64,000 nt of DNA from Leptolyngbya subtilissima AS-A7 (GTDB lineage Bacteria; Cyanobacteriota; Cyanobacteriia; Phormidesmidales; Phormidesmidaceae), in assembly GCF_039962255.1 (NCBI RefSeq), contig NZ_JAMPKY010000008.1:62001-126000 (forward strand), read 5' to 3'. Positions 1 through 9,313 of this stretch are shown here, in pieces. How positions within the stretch are numbered: the first letter of the stretch is position 1; each line of letters begins with the position of its first letter. The translations under genes and the position numbers were made by a program. Under the pieces are notes generated by a model. It was given only the letters and a program-made list of their open reading frames with translations. It ran no database searches and was not told the origin of the DNA.

Positions 1-2
1 GC

Positions 3-1043
3 CAGTCGATTTCTGCTGCTACCGTGACCGAAATTTTAGACAGCAACCAGGTCTACATTCAAAACCGTGCAGCCCAGGTCAACAGTGTGGCCCAGCAGCG
101 CCAGCAGGTCAGAACTAGGGATGCCCGAGCATCGCTGCGGTTCAACACTGGGGCCGTAGCGCGCCTGGCCCACAACTCTAGTTTGGTGGTGGGGCAATGT
201 GCCCAGCTCACCCGAGGCACGCTACTAGTTAACGGCAACCTCAACGGCTGCTCGACCTCAGTCGTCGCTGGAGTGCGAGGCACAATTTATACCATCGAAG
301 TCACCGAGACTGGGGAAACTATTGTTCAGGTGTTCGAGGGGGAAGTGGTGGTAGCGCGCAACCCCGAACCCATTGAACCAATGGCCGACGACTTTGACCC
401 ACGCAACCCATCCCTAGACCCGGCGGTGCCCTCTACCGACCCGGTAGTACCCTTCGTTAATCCTATGGAGCCATCTACGTCTCCGGCTGAGCCATCACCT
501 GTAGGCTCCCCTGACCCTGTCGTTACCCCTGACCCTGTCGTTACCCCTGACCCTGTCGTTACCCCTGACCCCGTCGTCACCCCTGACCCTGTCGTTACCC
601 CTGACCCCGTCGTCATCCCTGAACCAACTACGCCAACAACTACGCCAACTACACCGACCGGCGGGCCATTCACTGGACCGTCTCTTTTCCTCACTGCCCC
701 TAAGCAGAGCAACTCTTCACCGGTCGATAGCGAAGACGCTAAACCAACTGATGAAACCCAGTCAGAAACCGTAGACTTTGCGCCAGCGGATTCGATTACC
801 CTGGCAGAGGGGCAGCAGGTCATCGTGGATGCCGAAGATGACGAGGCGGTGATTACACCCCTAAGCCCAGAGGATTTTATTGACCTTTTAGAAGGTCCGC
901 TGATTGACGGTTTTGCGGTAGAAATACCTGGCATGGCTAACCTGCGCCGCTCCTTTGAGCAACTGTTTCCAGGAATACCATTGCCCTACTATTGGGTGCC
1001 CGCTATTCCCACCCCGCCAATCCGATTTCCCTTTCCGTTCTAG
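3..1043 (+). CDS. FecR domain-containing protein, 5' end outside the window
   Basis: The frame is open from the first bases of the window, so the true start probably lies upstream; the first in-window start candidate is GTG at 24. The first ~110 residues after it match the FecR sensor-domain pattern: a stretch ending RFNTGAVARLA, then LTRGTLLVNG, then VVAGVRGTIY. FecR domains are usually periplasmic, although the signal peptide would lie outside the window. The middle is low-complexity Pro/Thr with six 18-bp units encoding TPDPVV (507-614), and the C-terminus is Pro/Phe-rich. The next gene on the same strand is a CHASE2 adenylate cyclase. From my knowledge of cyanobacterial genomes, FecR and CHASE2-cyclase genes are often adjacent, so a sensory partnership is likely. 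That partnership is inferred, not shown. Confidence 0.8.
   Translation, partial: QSISAATVTEILDSNQVYIQNRAAQVNSVAQQRQQVRTRDARASLRFNTGAVARLAHNSSLVVGQCAQLTRGTLLVNGNLNGCSTSVVAGVRGTIYTIEVTETGETIVQVFEGEVVVARNPEPIEPMADDFDPRNPSLDPAVPSTDPVVPFVNPMEPSTSPAEPSPVGSPDPVVTPDPVVTPDPVVTPDPVVTPDPVVTPDPVVIPEPTTPTTTPTTPTGGPFTGPSLFLTAPKQSNSSPVDSEDAKPTDETQSETVDFAPADSITLAEGQQVIVDAEDDEAVITPLSPEDFIDLLEGPLIDGFAVEIPGMANLRRSFEQLFPGIPLPYYWVPAIPTPPIRFPFPF
507..614 (+). repeat. six 18-bp in-frame tandem repeats in the FecR gene
   Basis: Six consecutive 18-bp units encode (S/T)PDPVV. Some units differ only at the third codon position (cct gtc gtt versus ccc gtc gtc). This is consistent with slippage-driven length variation of a Pro-rich linker. 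Confidence 0.9.
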
Positions 1044-1156
1044 AGGTAAGCTTCCAGCATGGGAAGCTTGCAGACAGTGGGGAATAGGGGTGCTGCCAGG
1101 CTCTGGGATGTGCCAGGGCCACTCATTCAGCGTTGGCGTCTTAGGGAGCGGTTGCC

Positions 1157-3109
1157 ATGGTTAAATCCTATCGACGTATCTTTCAGATTGGGCATGGGCT
1201 GATGGTGAGCTGGGCGGTGTTTGGGGCGATCGCCCTCACCTCCCAGCACCCGTGGATTGTGCTGATTGAGGGCCAGGCTCAGTCGTTTTTGCTGCGGCTG
1301 CGGGGGCCGGTGTCCCCACCCGAGGAAATTGTGATTGTGGGCATTGACGAATATTCGCTGACCCAGGGCGATCTGTACCAGGCCGATCCAGAACGCTATC
1401 CGTTTTTGGAACCCCTGGCGATCTGGCCCTGGCAGCGCCAAGCCTATGCCCAAGCTATCGAGCAGCTGATGGCTGCTGGAGCTAAGGCCGTAGCCCTTGA
1501 TGTGCTACTGGTTGACCCCAGCGGCTACGGCCCCGACGATGATGCGGCTTTAGACGCAACCCTAGCTCGATGGGGCGATCGCGTGGCTTTGGCCGCCGCC
1601 TACGACGTGTCGAGCAGCGACTTTGGTCTATTTACCAACCTGTTAGAGCCCGTCTATAGCAGCCAGACCCAGGTAGGCCTCATTAACCTAGAGGTCGATG
1701 TTGATGGCAAGCATCGCGCCTTTCCCGATCGCGGCATTGAAACCCTGCGGCAGGCCCACCAATTCTCAGATGATCTACCGTCTCTGGCACGAGCCACTCT
1801 GGCAGCAGCCAACTACCCCAGCCCTGAGCGCCAGAGCCAACAGCTCTTCTTTTACGGCCCGGCGGGCAGTTTTCCGGTGGTGTCGTTTGTGCAGTTGCTT
1901 GACCCCACTAACTGGCCCCTAATCGCCGATCAGTTTGAAGGCAAAATCGTGCTAATTGGCCCCATGGCCACGTCGTTTCAAGACCGCAAGCGCACCCCCA
2001 GCGATGAGGCTATGCCGGGGGTTGAAATCCATGCCCACGCCCTAGCCGCACTGATGGAGGATCGGGTGGTCAACGCGGCGATCGCCAACCCTCTAGCCCA
2101 AGGCTTGCTAACGGCGATCGCCATCGGCGCCATCGGCCTAGGGCTTGGCTACCGCTTGACGCAGCCCGTGCCTAGGCTGGTGGGCTTTTTGGGTGCGATC
2201 GCCTCCTGGGGCGCGCTGGCCTATCTGCTGATGGTGCATGGCGATCGCCTCATGCCAGTCGCCATCCCCGTCGCCTGTCTGGGCATGGGCGGTGTCACCT
2301 ATATAGCCACCGGGGCGGTCAGCAACCGGCTCGAAGAACAGCGCCTGCGCCGCACCCTAGAGCGCTATGTGGCCCCGTCGGTGGCCCAAGAAATTCTCAA
2401 CCAGCCCGAAGACTTTACCAGCCTCACCGTGGGGCAAAAGTTTCAGGCGGCGGTGCTGTTCTCAGATATTCGCGGATTTAGCCGCATCTCGTTTCAGCTA
2501 GGGGCGATCGAAACCGTCAGCTTGCTCAATACCTACCTCGATGTGATGGTGGACGCCATTCTGAAGCACCGAGGCACCATCGACAAATTCATTGGCGATG
2601 CGGTGATGGCCGAGTTTGGCGCTCCCAAATCTCTTGGCCCAGAGCAGGATGCTCTAGGGGCTGTCTCCGCCGCCCTGGCCATGCGGGAAGCGCTCGTCAC
2701 CCTGCGCCTCTCCCTCAAAGCCAAAGGACTGCCGCCGCTCTACAACGGCATCGGTATCAGCTATGGCGAGTTGGTAGTGGGCAATGTAGGGTCGATACAG
2801 CGGCTAGAATATACCGCTATTGGCGACACCGTAAACGTGGCCAGCCGCATTGAGGGGCTCACCAAGATGATTGGCACCGATCTGCTCATTACCCAGCCCT
2901 GCTACGACCTGGTGAAAGACCACATCATCGCCGTCGACCACGGCACACACTTTTTGGCCGGGCGCGAGCAAGAATCGGTTCAGGTGTACGGCGTCGTGGC
3001 TCTCAAAGGGGAAAGCGATGATCTCTACCAGCAGGTTCAAAAAGACCTGATTCAACACCTAAGCCAGCCAAAAGCCATAACCTTAACCAGCAGAAAAAAC
3101 CCAACCTGA
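1157..3109 (+). CDS. CHASE2 domain-containing class III adenylate cyclase
   Basis: A 650-residue membrane-bound cyclase predicted to make cAMP from ATP in response to an extracytoplasmic signal. An N-terminal membrane segment (about 12-30) precedes a CHASE2 sensor domain (to about 300), then three closely spaced membrane helices (about 309-383) and a cytoplasmic cyclase domain (about 425-610). Class III residues are visible: metal-binding D437 in LFSDIRGFS and D481 in FIGDAVMA, purine-binding K477, T553 at the adenine-specifying position, and transition-state residues N560 and R564 in NVASR. The K/T pair argues for adenylate rather than guanylate cyclase. The gene follows a FecR-domain gene by 113 bp on the same strand. 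The nature of the CHASE2 ligand is unknown. Confidence 0.93.
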   Translation: MVKSYRRIFQIGHGLMVSWAVFGAIALTSQHPWIVLIEGQAQSFLLRLRGPVSPPEEIVIVGIDEYSLTQGDLYQADPERYPFLEPLAIWPWQRQAYAQAIEQLMAAGAKAVALDVLLVDPSGYGPDDDAALDATLARWGDRVALAAAYDVSSSDFGLFTNLLEPVYSSQTQVGLINLEVDVDGKHRAFPDRGIETLRQAHQFSDDLPSLARATLAAANYPSPERQSQQLFFYGPAGSFPVVSFVQLLDPTNWPLIADQFEGKIVLIGPMATSFQDRKRTPSDEAMPGVEIHAHALAALMEDRVVNAAIANPLAQGLLTAIAIGAIGLGLGYRLTQPVPRLVGFLGAIASWGALAYLLMVHGDRLMPVAIPVACLGMGGVTYIATGAVSNRLEEQRLRRTLERYVAPSVAQEILNQPEDFTSLTVGQKFQAAVLFSDIRGFSRISFQLGAIETVSLLNTYLDVMVDAILKHRGTIDKFIGDAVMAEFGAPKSLGPEQDALGAVSAALAMREALVTLRLSLKAKGLPPLYNGIGISYGELVVGNVGSIQRLEYTAIGDTVNVASRIEGLTKMIGTDLLITQPCYDLVKDHIIAVDHGTHFLAGREQESVQVYGVVALKGESDDLYQQVQKDLIQHLSQPKAITLTSRKNPT

Positions 3110-3283
3110 TGTAGCCACTGCCAGATCGGACAAGAGATGTAGCAAAAGAACAAAAGGGAAAAACATACCTAACAGGATTCAATCTTGGCCGTTTGAGCGC
3201 TGTTCTAATTAGAGTTCGCTTGCTACAGACTTGAGTTCTAGAAGCTCTTAATTGTCTCAACCATGCTGCCTCTACAACAGCAC

Positions 3284-3320
3284 CAAAAAGGGTGAGTCAG
3301 CTTAAAGCTAATCTCACCCT
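3284..3320 (-). terminator. Rho-independent terminator of rpe
   Basis: Perfect 8-bp arms (agggtgag 3289-3296, ctcaccct 3313-3320) with a 16-nt loop. Read on the minus strand, the stem is followed by TTTTT (3284-3288), and it lies about 50 bp beyond the rpe stop codon. Confidence 0.8.
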
Positions 3321-3372
3321 CAGAGTCTACGGACCAAGGAAGTAGACGGTGTTAAATTTCACCCTTCACTGA

Positions 3373-4080
3373 CTAAACGGCAGCTAGTTCGGGGGCGGGG
3401 CGCTTGCTGTTGCGAATGCCTTCGATCGCCGCCGCATAGTCGGGCGCATTAAACACCGCTGAACCAGCCACGATCGCATTGGCTCCAGCCTCTAGCACCT
3501 GCCAGGTGTTGTTGGCCTTCAAACCACCATCTACTTCGATCCAGGGGTCTAGACCGCGCTCGTCGCACATGGTGCGCAGGGCGCGAATTTTGTCGACCAT
3601 GGTGGGGATGAAGCTTTGGCCGCCAAAGCCGGGGTTAACGCTCATGATCAGCACCAGGTCGCAGAGATCGAGCACATTCTCGATCAGCGACAGCGGGGTA
3701 CCGGGGTTGAGCACCACGCCCGCCTCTTTGCCCAGCTCCTTGATCTGGCCCAGGGTGCGGTGCAGGTGGGGTGAGGCGTTGTGCTCGCAATGAACAGTGA
3801 TGATATCAGCGCCAGCCTTGGCAAAATCGGCCACATACTTTTCAGGCTCGACGATCATCAGGTGCACGTCGAGGGGCTTTTGGGTTACGGGGCGAATCGC
3901 CTCGACGATCAGGGGGCCAATTGTAATGTTGGGCACAAAGCGACCATCCATTACATCCACATGAATCCAGTCGGCACCGGCTTCATCAGCGGCCTTGATC
4001 TCTTCGCCCAAGCGGCTAAAATCCGCCGAGAGAATGGAGGGAGAGATAACAACGGACTTTTGAGAAGAGGTGTGAGGCAT
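3373..4080 (-). CDS. rpe: ribulose-phosphate 3-epimerase
   Basis: This cytoplasmic 235-residue TIM-barrel enzyme interconverts ribulose-5-phosphate and xylulose-5-phosphate in the Calvin cycle and pentose phosphate pathway. The family signature is clear: [13 protein letters not shown] near the start, metal and catalytic residues H40, D42, H73 and D184 (in [15 protein letters not shown] and EVDGG), and the phosphate-binding loop [10 protein letters not shown] around 146-155. Length is normal for the family. The ATG is preceded by AGGAG about 10 nt upstream (minus strand). It is monocistronic here, with a good terminator at 3284-3320. rpiA, the partner isomerase, lies 3.3 kb away on the same strand but is not in the same operon. 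Confidence 0.98.
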   Translation of the reverse strand: MPHTSSQKSVVISPSILSADFSRLGEEIKAADEAGADWIHVDVMDGRFVPNITIGPLIVEAIRPVTQKPLDVHLMIVEPEKYVADFAKAGADIITVHCEHNASPHLHRTLGQIKELGKEAGVVLNPGTPLSLIENVLDLCDLVLIMSVNPGFGGQSFIPTMVDKIRALRTMCDERGLDPWIEVDGGLKANNTWQVLEAGANAIVAGSAVFNAPDYAAAIEGIRNSKRPAPELAAV

Positions 4081-4339
4081 GGGGAATGGTTCTCCTGTGC
4101 GTTTGTGTTTATCGTAACAAAGTCTTAAAATCTCTTCTCACAAAAGTTCTGAATTTGAGAGAATTCACCATCAATATATGATGAAGCCCTGGCATGGCCT
4201 ATGGGGCAGGGATTTCATAAAGTTAAAAATCAGCTCCTCATAGGTTGGTGAAATGCAGTAAAGTCCAGCGCCGGACTGGGTTTTGTTGAATTCTGCGATC
4301 GCGCCATTCGACTTCAGTAGATTGCAAAGTCTCCGCAGG

Positions 4340-4436
4340 CCTCACCCCCGGCCCCTCTCTCAGGGAGGAGAGGGGAGCCGGAATCAGACTTCAAAGTCCC
4401 TCTCCCAGCTTGGGAGAGGGATTTAGGGCGAGGGAG
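4340..4436. repeat. REP-like intergenic repeat (CCTCACCCC...GGGCGAGGG type)
   Basis: A CT-rich half (cctcacccccggcccctc) is followed by nested hairpins such as ccctctcccagcttgggagaggg and ends atttagggcgaggg, so the outer ends are also complementary. It sits in the 423-bp gap between rpe and the aldo/keto reductase gene. Elements of this form are widely dispersed in filamentous cyanobacterial genomes. The rest of the gap holds the rpe upstream region and nothing else I can support. Confidence 0.65.
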
Positions 4437-4503
4437 GGCTAGATGACGGCAAGAGAGCGTGTCTGTAATCTACTGAACCTACATATTCAATTGCGACCAG
4501 CCA

Positions 4504-5697
4504 TTAGGCATTCGACAGTCGAGCCATCGCTTGACCGGCCAATGCGGCATGGGTCTCGGCCAGCAAATGCGGAATTTTCTCGGCGTGGGGGCTGCGGCGT
4601 AGGCATTCGGTTAGATCTACCTGACTCAGGTTCTCGGCCTTTTCGCCGGGGAACCAGTGGCCCGCGTTGCCTAGCATGTTGTAGCGGGCCTTGGCGTAAT
4701 CTTCCATATCAAACGCGAGCAGCAAGTTGCGCAGCCGCAAAATAGCGGGGATATTGATGTTGCCAGGGGTGTCGTCGGGGCTGGGCAGACCAATTTTCCA
4801 GGTGCGCAGCCAGTCTTCGCCCAGTACGGTTTGGGCGTGGCGGTGCAGGCAATCGAGCACTGGTTTGAGGTACAAATCTGCGTCCTCTAGCAGTGGCAAG
4901 GTCTTGAGGTGTTCGTCAAAATCGGTAGGGCGCGCCGCTCCGATGCTAAGGGTGTGCACCTGGGGATGGCTGAGGCAAAACAGATCGTTGAACACCATCG
5001 GGCTGAGCGGATTGCACAATTCCACTAGCTTTGCGGGGGGGCTGTAGAGGTGGCCCCCTTTATCGGACGGGCTAATGATGAAGACGCCGACATCGTGGCG
5101 TTGGGCGGTGTCGATCGCAGCCCAATTATCCTGGTTGACGTAGTACCAGTGCAGGTTCACGTAGTCAAACTCACCGGAGGCGATCGCCTGCTGAATCACC
5201 GCTGTCGGTGCATGGGTCGAAAAGCCAATAAACCGCACCCGCCCCTGCCGCTGAAACTCGCGGGCCACATCCATGCAGCCGCCGGGGCGCAGAGTCCAGT
5301 CTAAAATTTCGGCGGTGTTGATGCCATGGAGGCCGAGCAAATCAACGGTGTCCAACCGCAGGTTAGCCAGCGATTGAGTCAGGTTTTGGCGAAACTCGGT
5401 GGGGTCAGCCGTGGGGGAGACTTTGGTCTGCACAATCAGGCTCTCTCGCTCTAACCCCGGCAAAATCTGGCCCAACTGAATTTCAGATGTGCCGTAGCCC
5501 CGCGCGGTTTCAATATGGTTAATGCCTACTTCCAGCGCCCGGCGAATTGTGGCCTCTAGATTCTCCTGATTCTGGCGAGGAATATCGGTTGGCGGTACAT
5601 CTTTCCATGAGTGCTGATACCGCATGCCACCGCAGGAAAATACGGGCATCTGAAGCTCAGTGCGACCAAAGCGGCGGTACTGCATAGGAGAATTCAC
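4504..5697 (-). CDS. aldo/keto reductase family protein with degenerate C-terminal ferredoxin-like region
   Basis: A 397-residue predicted NAD(P)H-dependent oxidoreductase with an AKR TIM barrel (about 1-280). It begins with the family start RRFGRTELQMPVFSCGGMR. Three of four catalytic tetrad residues are recognisable: Y68 (in ARGYGTSE), K92 (QTKV) and H124 (LGLHG). The usual Asp is Glu (E63 in HIETA), a conservative change I believe is typical of this subfamily. Related AKRs carry a C-terminal 4Fe-4S domain with CxxCxxC and a Pro-rich tail. Here the corresponding region (about 370-385, CLRRSPHAEKIPHLL) keeps the fold-like sequence but lacks the cysteine ligands. The substrate is unknown. The gene stands alone. 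Confidence 0.88.
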   Translation of the reverse strand: MNSPMQYRRFGRTELQMPVFSCGGMRYQHSWKDVPPTDIPRQNQENLEATIRRALEVGINHIETARGYGTSEIQLGQILPGLERESLIVQTKVSPTADPTEFRQNLTQSLANLRLDTVDLLGLHGINTAEILDWTLRPGGCMDVAREFQRQGRVRFIGFSTHAPTAVIQQAIASGEFDYVNLHWYYVNQDNWAAIDTAQRHDVGVFIISPSDKGGHLYSPPAKLVELCNPLSPMVFNDLFCLSHPQVHTLSIGAARPTDFDEHLKTLPLLEDADLYLKPVLDCLHRHAQTVLGEDWLRTWKIGLPSPDDTPGNINIPAILRLRNLLLAFDMEDYAKARYNMLGNAGHWFPGEKAENLSQVDLTECLRRSPHAEKIPHLLAETHAALAGQAMARLSNA

Positions 5698-6030
5698 AAA
5701 AGAGCAAAGGGCTATCCCTCACGGTAGTCAAGGGATTGCTGGTTGTAAAGGTTCGCTTGAGGCAGGGGTGAGAAGAGAGGAGGTTGTAGGAATGCTCAGC
5801 CCGTTGAACGATAACGTAACTACAGCAACTAAAGCGTTCTACTAATTTAGCAGGAGGAGCAGATAGACCTTTAGCACGAGCCTCTCTACAGCTATGGGGG
5901 CAGATTGATCAAGAGTGCATTTTAATGACCCCTTTGAGAGATAAGAAACCATTTTCATTTCGCAACCATGTGTGCAGTAGAGGAGCAGACTTCTAATGCT
6001 CTTTCCAATGCTGTTCACCAAAAGAAATTC

Positions 6031-6885
6031 ATGTTTTACCACAAGAAGCGCCTGCAATATTTCACTAAGCCTGAAAAGCCCGATCCAGTTTATGCAAAAC
6101 AGTTACAAGAGCTGATTGGCGGGCCTTTTGGCGAAATGTCGGTGATGATGCAATACCTATTTCAAGGCTGGAACTGCCGAGGTCCTGCAAAATACAAAGA
6201 CATGATGCTCGACATCGGCACCGAGGAAATTGGCCACGTTGAGATGTTGGCCAATATGATTGCTCATTTAGTTGACAAAGCCCCTGCGGATGTTCAAGAA
6301 AAATCCGCTTTGGACCCCATTGTAGAAGGGGTAATGGGTGGTATGAAAACCGAAGATATCATCATGTCTAGCATGAACCCCAAACATGCCATCGTGGCTG
6401 GCGGTGGTGCGCTGCCCGCCGACAGCACAGGCTATCCCTGGAACGGAAACTACATCGTGGCCTCGGGCAACCTGATGGCTGACTTTTACTCCAACGTGCA
6501 GGCTGAAGCTCAGGGCCGTCTCCAGGCCGTGCGCCTGTATGAAATGTCTACCGACCCCGGCGTCAAAGACACCTTGAGCTACATGATTGCCCGCGATACC
6601 ATGCACCAAAATCAGTGGCTAGCGGCGATCGAAGAACTCAAGGCCGATGGCTTAGAAGACGTGCCGGTACCCAGCCGATTCTCGCGATCGCAGGAGAAGC
6701 AGGACGTCTCTTACCAATTCTGGAATTTGTCAGAAGGCACCGAAAGCGAGCAGGGGCGTTGGGCCAAAGGCCCCAGCCCTGACGGCAAAGGTGAGTTTGA
6801 GTATCTGGAAAATCCAGAACCCCAAGGTCCTGAGGGTGAGGCTCCGATTCCCAATCCCAAACTTTACTCCACGCCTAAAAAGTAG
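6031..6885 (+). CDS. manganese catalase family protein
   Basis: Predicted cytoplasmic dimanganese catalase that disproportionates hydrogen peroxide; 284 residues from the chosen start. The ATG at 6031 is preferred because family members characteristically begin MFYHKK; an in-frame ATG at 5968 would add 21 residues without a better ribosome site. All expected metal ligands are visible in a ferritin-like four-helix arrangement: E35, E66 and H69 (in EEIGHVEM), E159 (VQAEAQGRL) and H192 (DTMHQNQW). The acidic, Pro/Gly-rich C-terminus (from about 230) is typical of the family. The gene is monocistronic, with a very strong hairpin 52 bp after the stop codon. The upstream gap (5698-6030) presumably holds its promoter; I could not define one. 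Confidence 0.95.
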   Translation: MFYHKKRLQYFTKPEKPDPVYAKQLQELIGGPFGEMSVMMQYLFQGWNCRGPAKYKDMMLDIGTEEIGHVEMLANMIAHLVDKAPADVQEKSALDPIVEGVMGGMKTEDIIMSSMNPKHAIVAGGGALPADSTGYPWNGNYIVASGNLMADFYSNVQAEAQGRLQAVRLYEMSTDPGVKDTLSYMIARDTMHQNQWLAAIEELKADGLEDVPVPSRFSRSQEKQDVSYQFWNLSEGTESEQGRWAKGPSPDGKGEFEYLENPEPQGPEGEAPIPNPKLYSTPKK

Positions 6886-6936
6886 GGTTTCTTAAAGTAG
6901 GGTTTCTTGACGCTCAATCGTAAGTATTGCTGAACG

Positions 6937-6974
6937 TTGCACCCTGCGGCGCGCCGACGCGCCGCAGGGTGCAA
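6937..6974. terminator. 17-bp perfect stem-loop downstream of manganese catalase
   Basis: Arms 6937-6953 and 6958-6974 are perfect reverse complements around a 4-nt loop (ccga), and the stem is very GC-rich. It lies 52 bp after the catalase stop codon, but no U-tract follows, so it may act as an mRNA 3' stabiliser or a non-canonical terminator. The rest of the gap to 7423 holds a second palindrome (7353-7382) and no supported gene. One open stretch on the plus strand (about 7077-7274) looks protein-like but has no start and no family I recognise. Confidence 0.55.
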
Positions 6975-7352
6975 CTGTGCTGTTAGATTGTGCAATTGAA
7001 GACTCTGGCAATACCTACCTAAATCCGGCAGGCGAACGGAACAAAGCACCAGGATAATCAGCAACATACTCTGCATTGCCTCAATCGAAGCTGTTTGCAA
7101 AATGCCTACGAGCCCAAGGTGAGGTTTGAGGTAGTGGGCACGCCGTTTTTGGAACAGTTCTATGCGATCGCCATGTCCGAGGGTAGCCCCTTACCGCACC
7201 CCAGCCAATCAGACATTCTGACCCTGCGCAAGAACGGCACTACAACGAAACCTATGGCAGGTGGTTTGGCCTGAGGGATGCTAAGCCACTGCTGCTTAAG
7301 CTCTGTGGACGTTAGCGGCGATTTTTTGAGATTTATCGTTTGCTCTTGAGTT

Positions 7353-7382
7353 AGGGATGCTGGGCGATCGCCCAGCATCCCT
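7353..7382. repeat. 30-bp perfect palindrome centred on a HIP1 site, downstream of rpiA
   Basis: A 15-bp arm and its exact reverse complement meet at a central GCGATCGC. It lies 42 bp beyond the rpiA stop codon. No U-tract follows on the minus strand, so a terminator role is possible but unproven. Confidence 0.6.
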
Positions 7383-7423
7383 GACCTCAGTCGGAACCCG
7401 CAAACAGAAGCCCTAGGTTCGCT

Positions 7424-8131
7424 TTACAGCTTGCGAACGCTAGCCTGACCGTCTTTGACTTCGCCCACCAACACTTCGGTGGCCACGCCCACAAAAAGGC
7501 CGTTGTCGAGCACTCCGGGGATGTTGTTGATGGTCTTTTCTAACCCTGCAGGGTCGTCGATCGCATCAAATTTCACGTCTAAAATCATGTTGCCCTGGTC
7601 GGTGATGACGGGACCGTCTTTTTTAATGCCCATGCGCAAGTCGGGCTTGCCGCCGAGGGCTTCCAAAGCCTTAGAGACAGGGGTAACGGCCAACGGCATG
7701 ACTTCAACGGGCAGCGCGAAGGTTGTGCCCAGTTTATCCACTAGCTTCGAGCTATCGACAACGACGATAAATTCTTTGGCGAGGGAATCAACGATTTTCT
7801 CGCGGGTGTGGGCAGCGCCACCTCCCTTCACCAGGTTCATTTGAGGGTCAACTTCGTCGGCCCCATCAATAGCCAAAGCAATCTCGTCGCCTTCGTCAAG
7901 CGTGGTGAGGGGAATGCCGTACTGCTTAGCCAGCACCGACGCCTGAAAGGAGGTGGGCACGCCCTTGATGTTGCTAATTTCGCCGCTGGCCAGCCGCTCG
8001 CCAATGAACTGGATGGCATAGGCGGTAGTTGACCCAGTACCTAGGCCTACCACGGTGTTTGACTGCACCCGCGCTGCCGCCTGGCGCCCCACTTCCTGCT
8101 TCATCAACTTGACAGGATCCATCTCGGTCAT
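7424..8131 (-). CDS. rpiA: ribose-5-phosphate isomerase A
   Basis: This cytoplasmic 235-residue enzyme interconverts ribose-5-phosphate and ribulose-5-phosphate, feeding the Calvin cycle and nucleotide synthesis. The family motifs appear in order: [14 protein letters not shown] (substrate loop, about 27-40), [10 protein letters not shown] (about 86-95), [11 protein letters not shown] (about 102-112, with the catalytic Glu nearby in the family), and [10 protein letters not shown]. Length is normal. The start MTEMD is supported by an upstream AG-rich stretch (agaggaact on the minus strand). It is divergent from the alpha/beta hydrolase gene; a G-run cluster lies in the shared upstream region. 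Confidence 0.98.
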   Translation of the reverse strand: MTEMDPVKLMKQEVGRQAAARVQSNTVVGLGTGSTTAYAIQFIGERLASGEISNIKGVPTSFQASVLAKQYGIPLTTLDEGDEIALAIDGADEVDPQMNLVKGGGAAHTREKIVDSLAKEFIVVVDSSKLVDKLGTTFALPVEVMPLAVTPVSKALEALGGKPDLRMGIKKDGPVITDQGNMILDVKFDAIDDPAGLEKTINNIPGVLDNGLFVGVATEVLVGEVKDGQASVRKL

Positions 8132-8201
8132 GGCTCTAGTTCCTCTTGCAAATCACTGCGTTTTCGGGATCTAGCATGACCTAAAGCGGGGCGGCTGCAT
8201 A

Positions 8202-8242
8202 GGGAGGGTGGGTGGGTGGGTAGAGGGGTAGATGGGTGGGGG
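8202..8242 (+). other. G-quadruplex-prone G-run cluster
   Basis: Eight runs of three or more G in 41 bases, including GGGAGGGTGGGTGGG with single-base loops, which is a canonical parallel G-quadruplex pattern. It sits between the divergent rpiA and hydrolase genes. It may be only a degenerate minisatellite of ggtg units. Confidence 0.55.
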
Positions 8243-8365
8243 ATGTTCCAATTTGTTGGGGTTCTTGATGCTTGGAAGGGGGTGATCCGCTTTGAAGCGG
8301 GAGCCTCTAGCTCGCTAACATCGTAGAGTGGGTAGTGCCCACCATCCTCAATTGGGCTTTGTGCT

Positions 8366-9307
8366 GTGCCTCAACCTCCGACGTTACTCAGCAGTTTGTC
8401 TTCTGGCCTCAGCGAGGCGGGCTACCAGCGCTTTTGGCACTGGCGGGGCTGGCGCATTCGCTACTGGTTTCACCCTGGGCCAGGAGATGCAGCGGTGCCG
8501 CCAGTGTTGTTAATTCACGGGTTTGGGGCCAACCTTAACCAGTGGCGACACAACCTGCCGGCCCTGAGACGGGTGGCTCCGGTGTATGCCATTGACCTGC
8601 TGGGTTTTGGCGATTCTGAGAAGGCGGCGACGCTCTACGGCGCAGAGCTGTGGGCGGCGCAGGTGGCAGATTTCATTCGTCAGGTAATTGGTCAGCCAGT
8701 GGCGCTGTTGGGCCATTCACTCGGGGCATTGATAGCGCTGACGGCTGCCCACAACCATCCCGACTGGGTGAAGCAGCTGGCGCTGATTACCCTGCCGCTG
8801 GAGGCCAACCGCGAGGATCTGGTGGCGGGCTGGGTAGCGACTCTGGCACTGCGGGTCGAGAGTTGGGTGGCCAACCCGCTGCTGATGCGATCGCTCTTTG
8901 CTCTGGTACGTCGCCCTAGCATTTTGCGGCGAGCGCTGGCGGGCATCTACACAGTGGCTGAACGGGTGGACGATGACCTAGTGAATTTATTTGCGCTGCC
9001 CCCCAACGATCGCGGTGCGGCCCGAACGCTGTGTTATCTGGTGCGATCGCGCACCGATTCCAGCTTTAGCCCCTCGGTCAAAGACATGGTCGCCACGCTG
9101 CCGGTACCCACGCTGCTGCTTTGGGGCGACCAAGACCGCGTCATTCCTGTAGCGCTGGCCGTAGGGTTAACGGCCCTAAACCCGCAGCTTTCCCTAGAGG
9201 TGGTGCCTGACGGTGGCCACTGCCTCTATGACGAATCCGACGTTGACTTCAACGCCCGCATACAGGCGTGGCTGAGGGAAGCAGGCCCATCTTTGCAGCA
9301 GTCCTAA
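8366..9307 (+). CDS. alpha/beta fold hydrolase
   Basis: A 313-residue predicted serine hydrolase of unknown substrate. The alpha/beta-hydrolase signature is complete: oxyanion loop HGFG (51-54), nucleophile S118 in GHSLG, acid D257 in WGDQDRVIP and H285 in GGHCLYD. There is no signal peptide, so it is cytoplasmic. A cap region lies at about 145-240. The start is GTG at 8366; another GTG lies five bases upstream in a different frame, and no strong ribosome site was found. The stop codon is 6 bp from the 3' end of the convergent kinase gene. Cyanobacteria have several such paralogues, and nothing in the context fixes the role. Confidence 0.9.
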   Translation: MPQPPTLLSSLSSGLSEAGYQRFWHWRGWRIRYWFHPGPGDAAVPPVLLIHGFGANLNQWRHNLPALRRVAPVYAIDLLGFGDSEKAATLYGAELWAAQVADFIRQVIGQPVALLGHSLGALIALTAAHNHPDWVKQLALITLPLEANREDLVAGWVATLALRVESWVANPLLMRSLFALVRRPSILRRALAGIYTVAERVDDDLVNLFALPPNDRGAARTLCYLVRSRTDSSFSPSVKDMVATLPVPTLLLWGDQDRVIPVALAVGLTALNPQLSLEVVPDGGHCLYDESDVDFNARIQAWLREAGPSLQQS

Positions 9308-9313
9308 GATTAC

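Noticed and set aside
326-934. 202-residue minus-strand ORF with Thr/Gly repeats
   Set aside because: Antisense to the FecR gene; its repeats are only the reverse of the TPDPVV units.
5842-6057. 71-residue minus-strand ORF overlapping the catalase 5' region
   Set aside because: Antisense to the catalase start region; no motifs or ribosome site.
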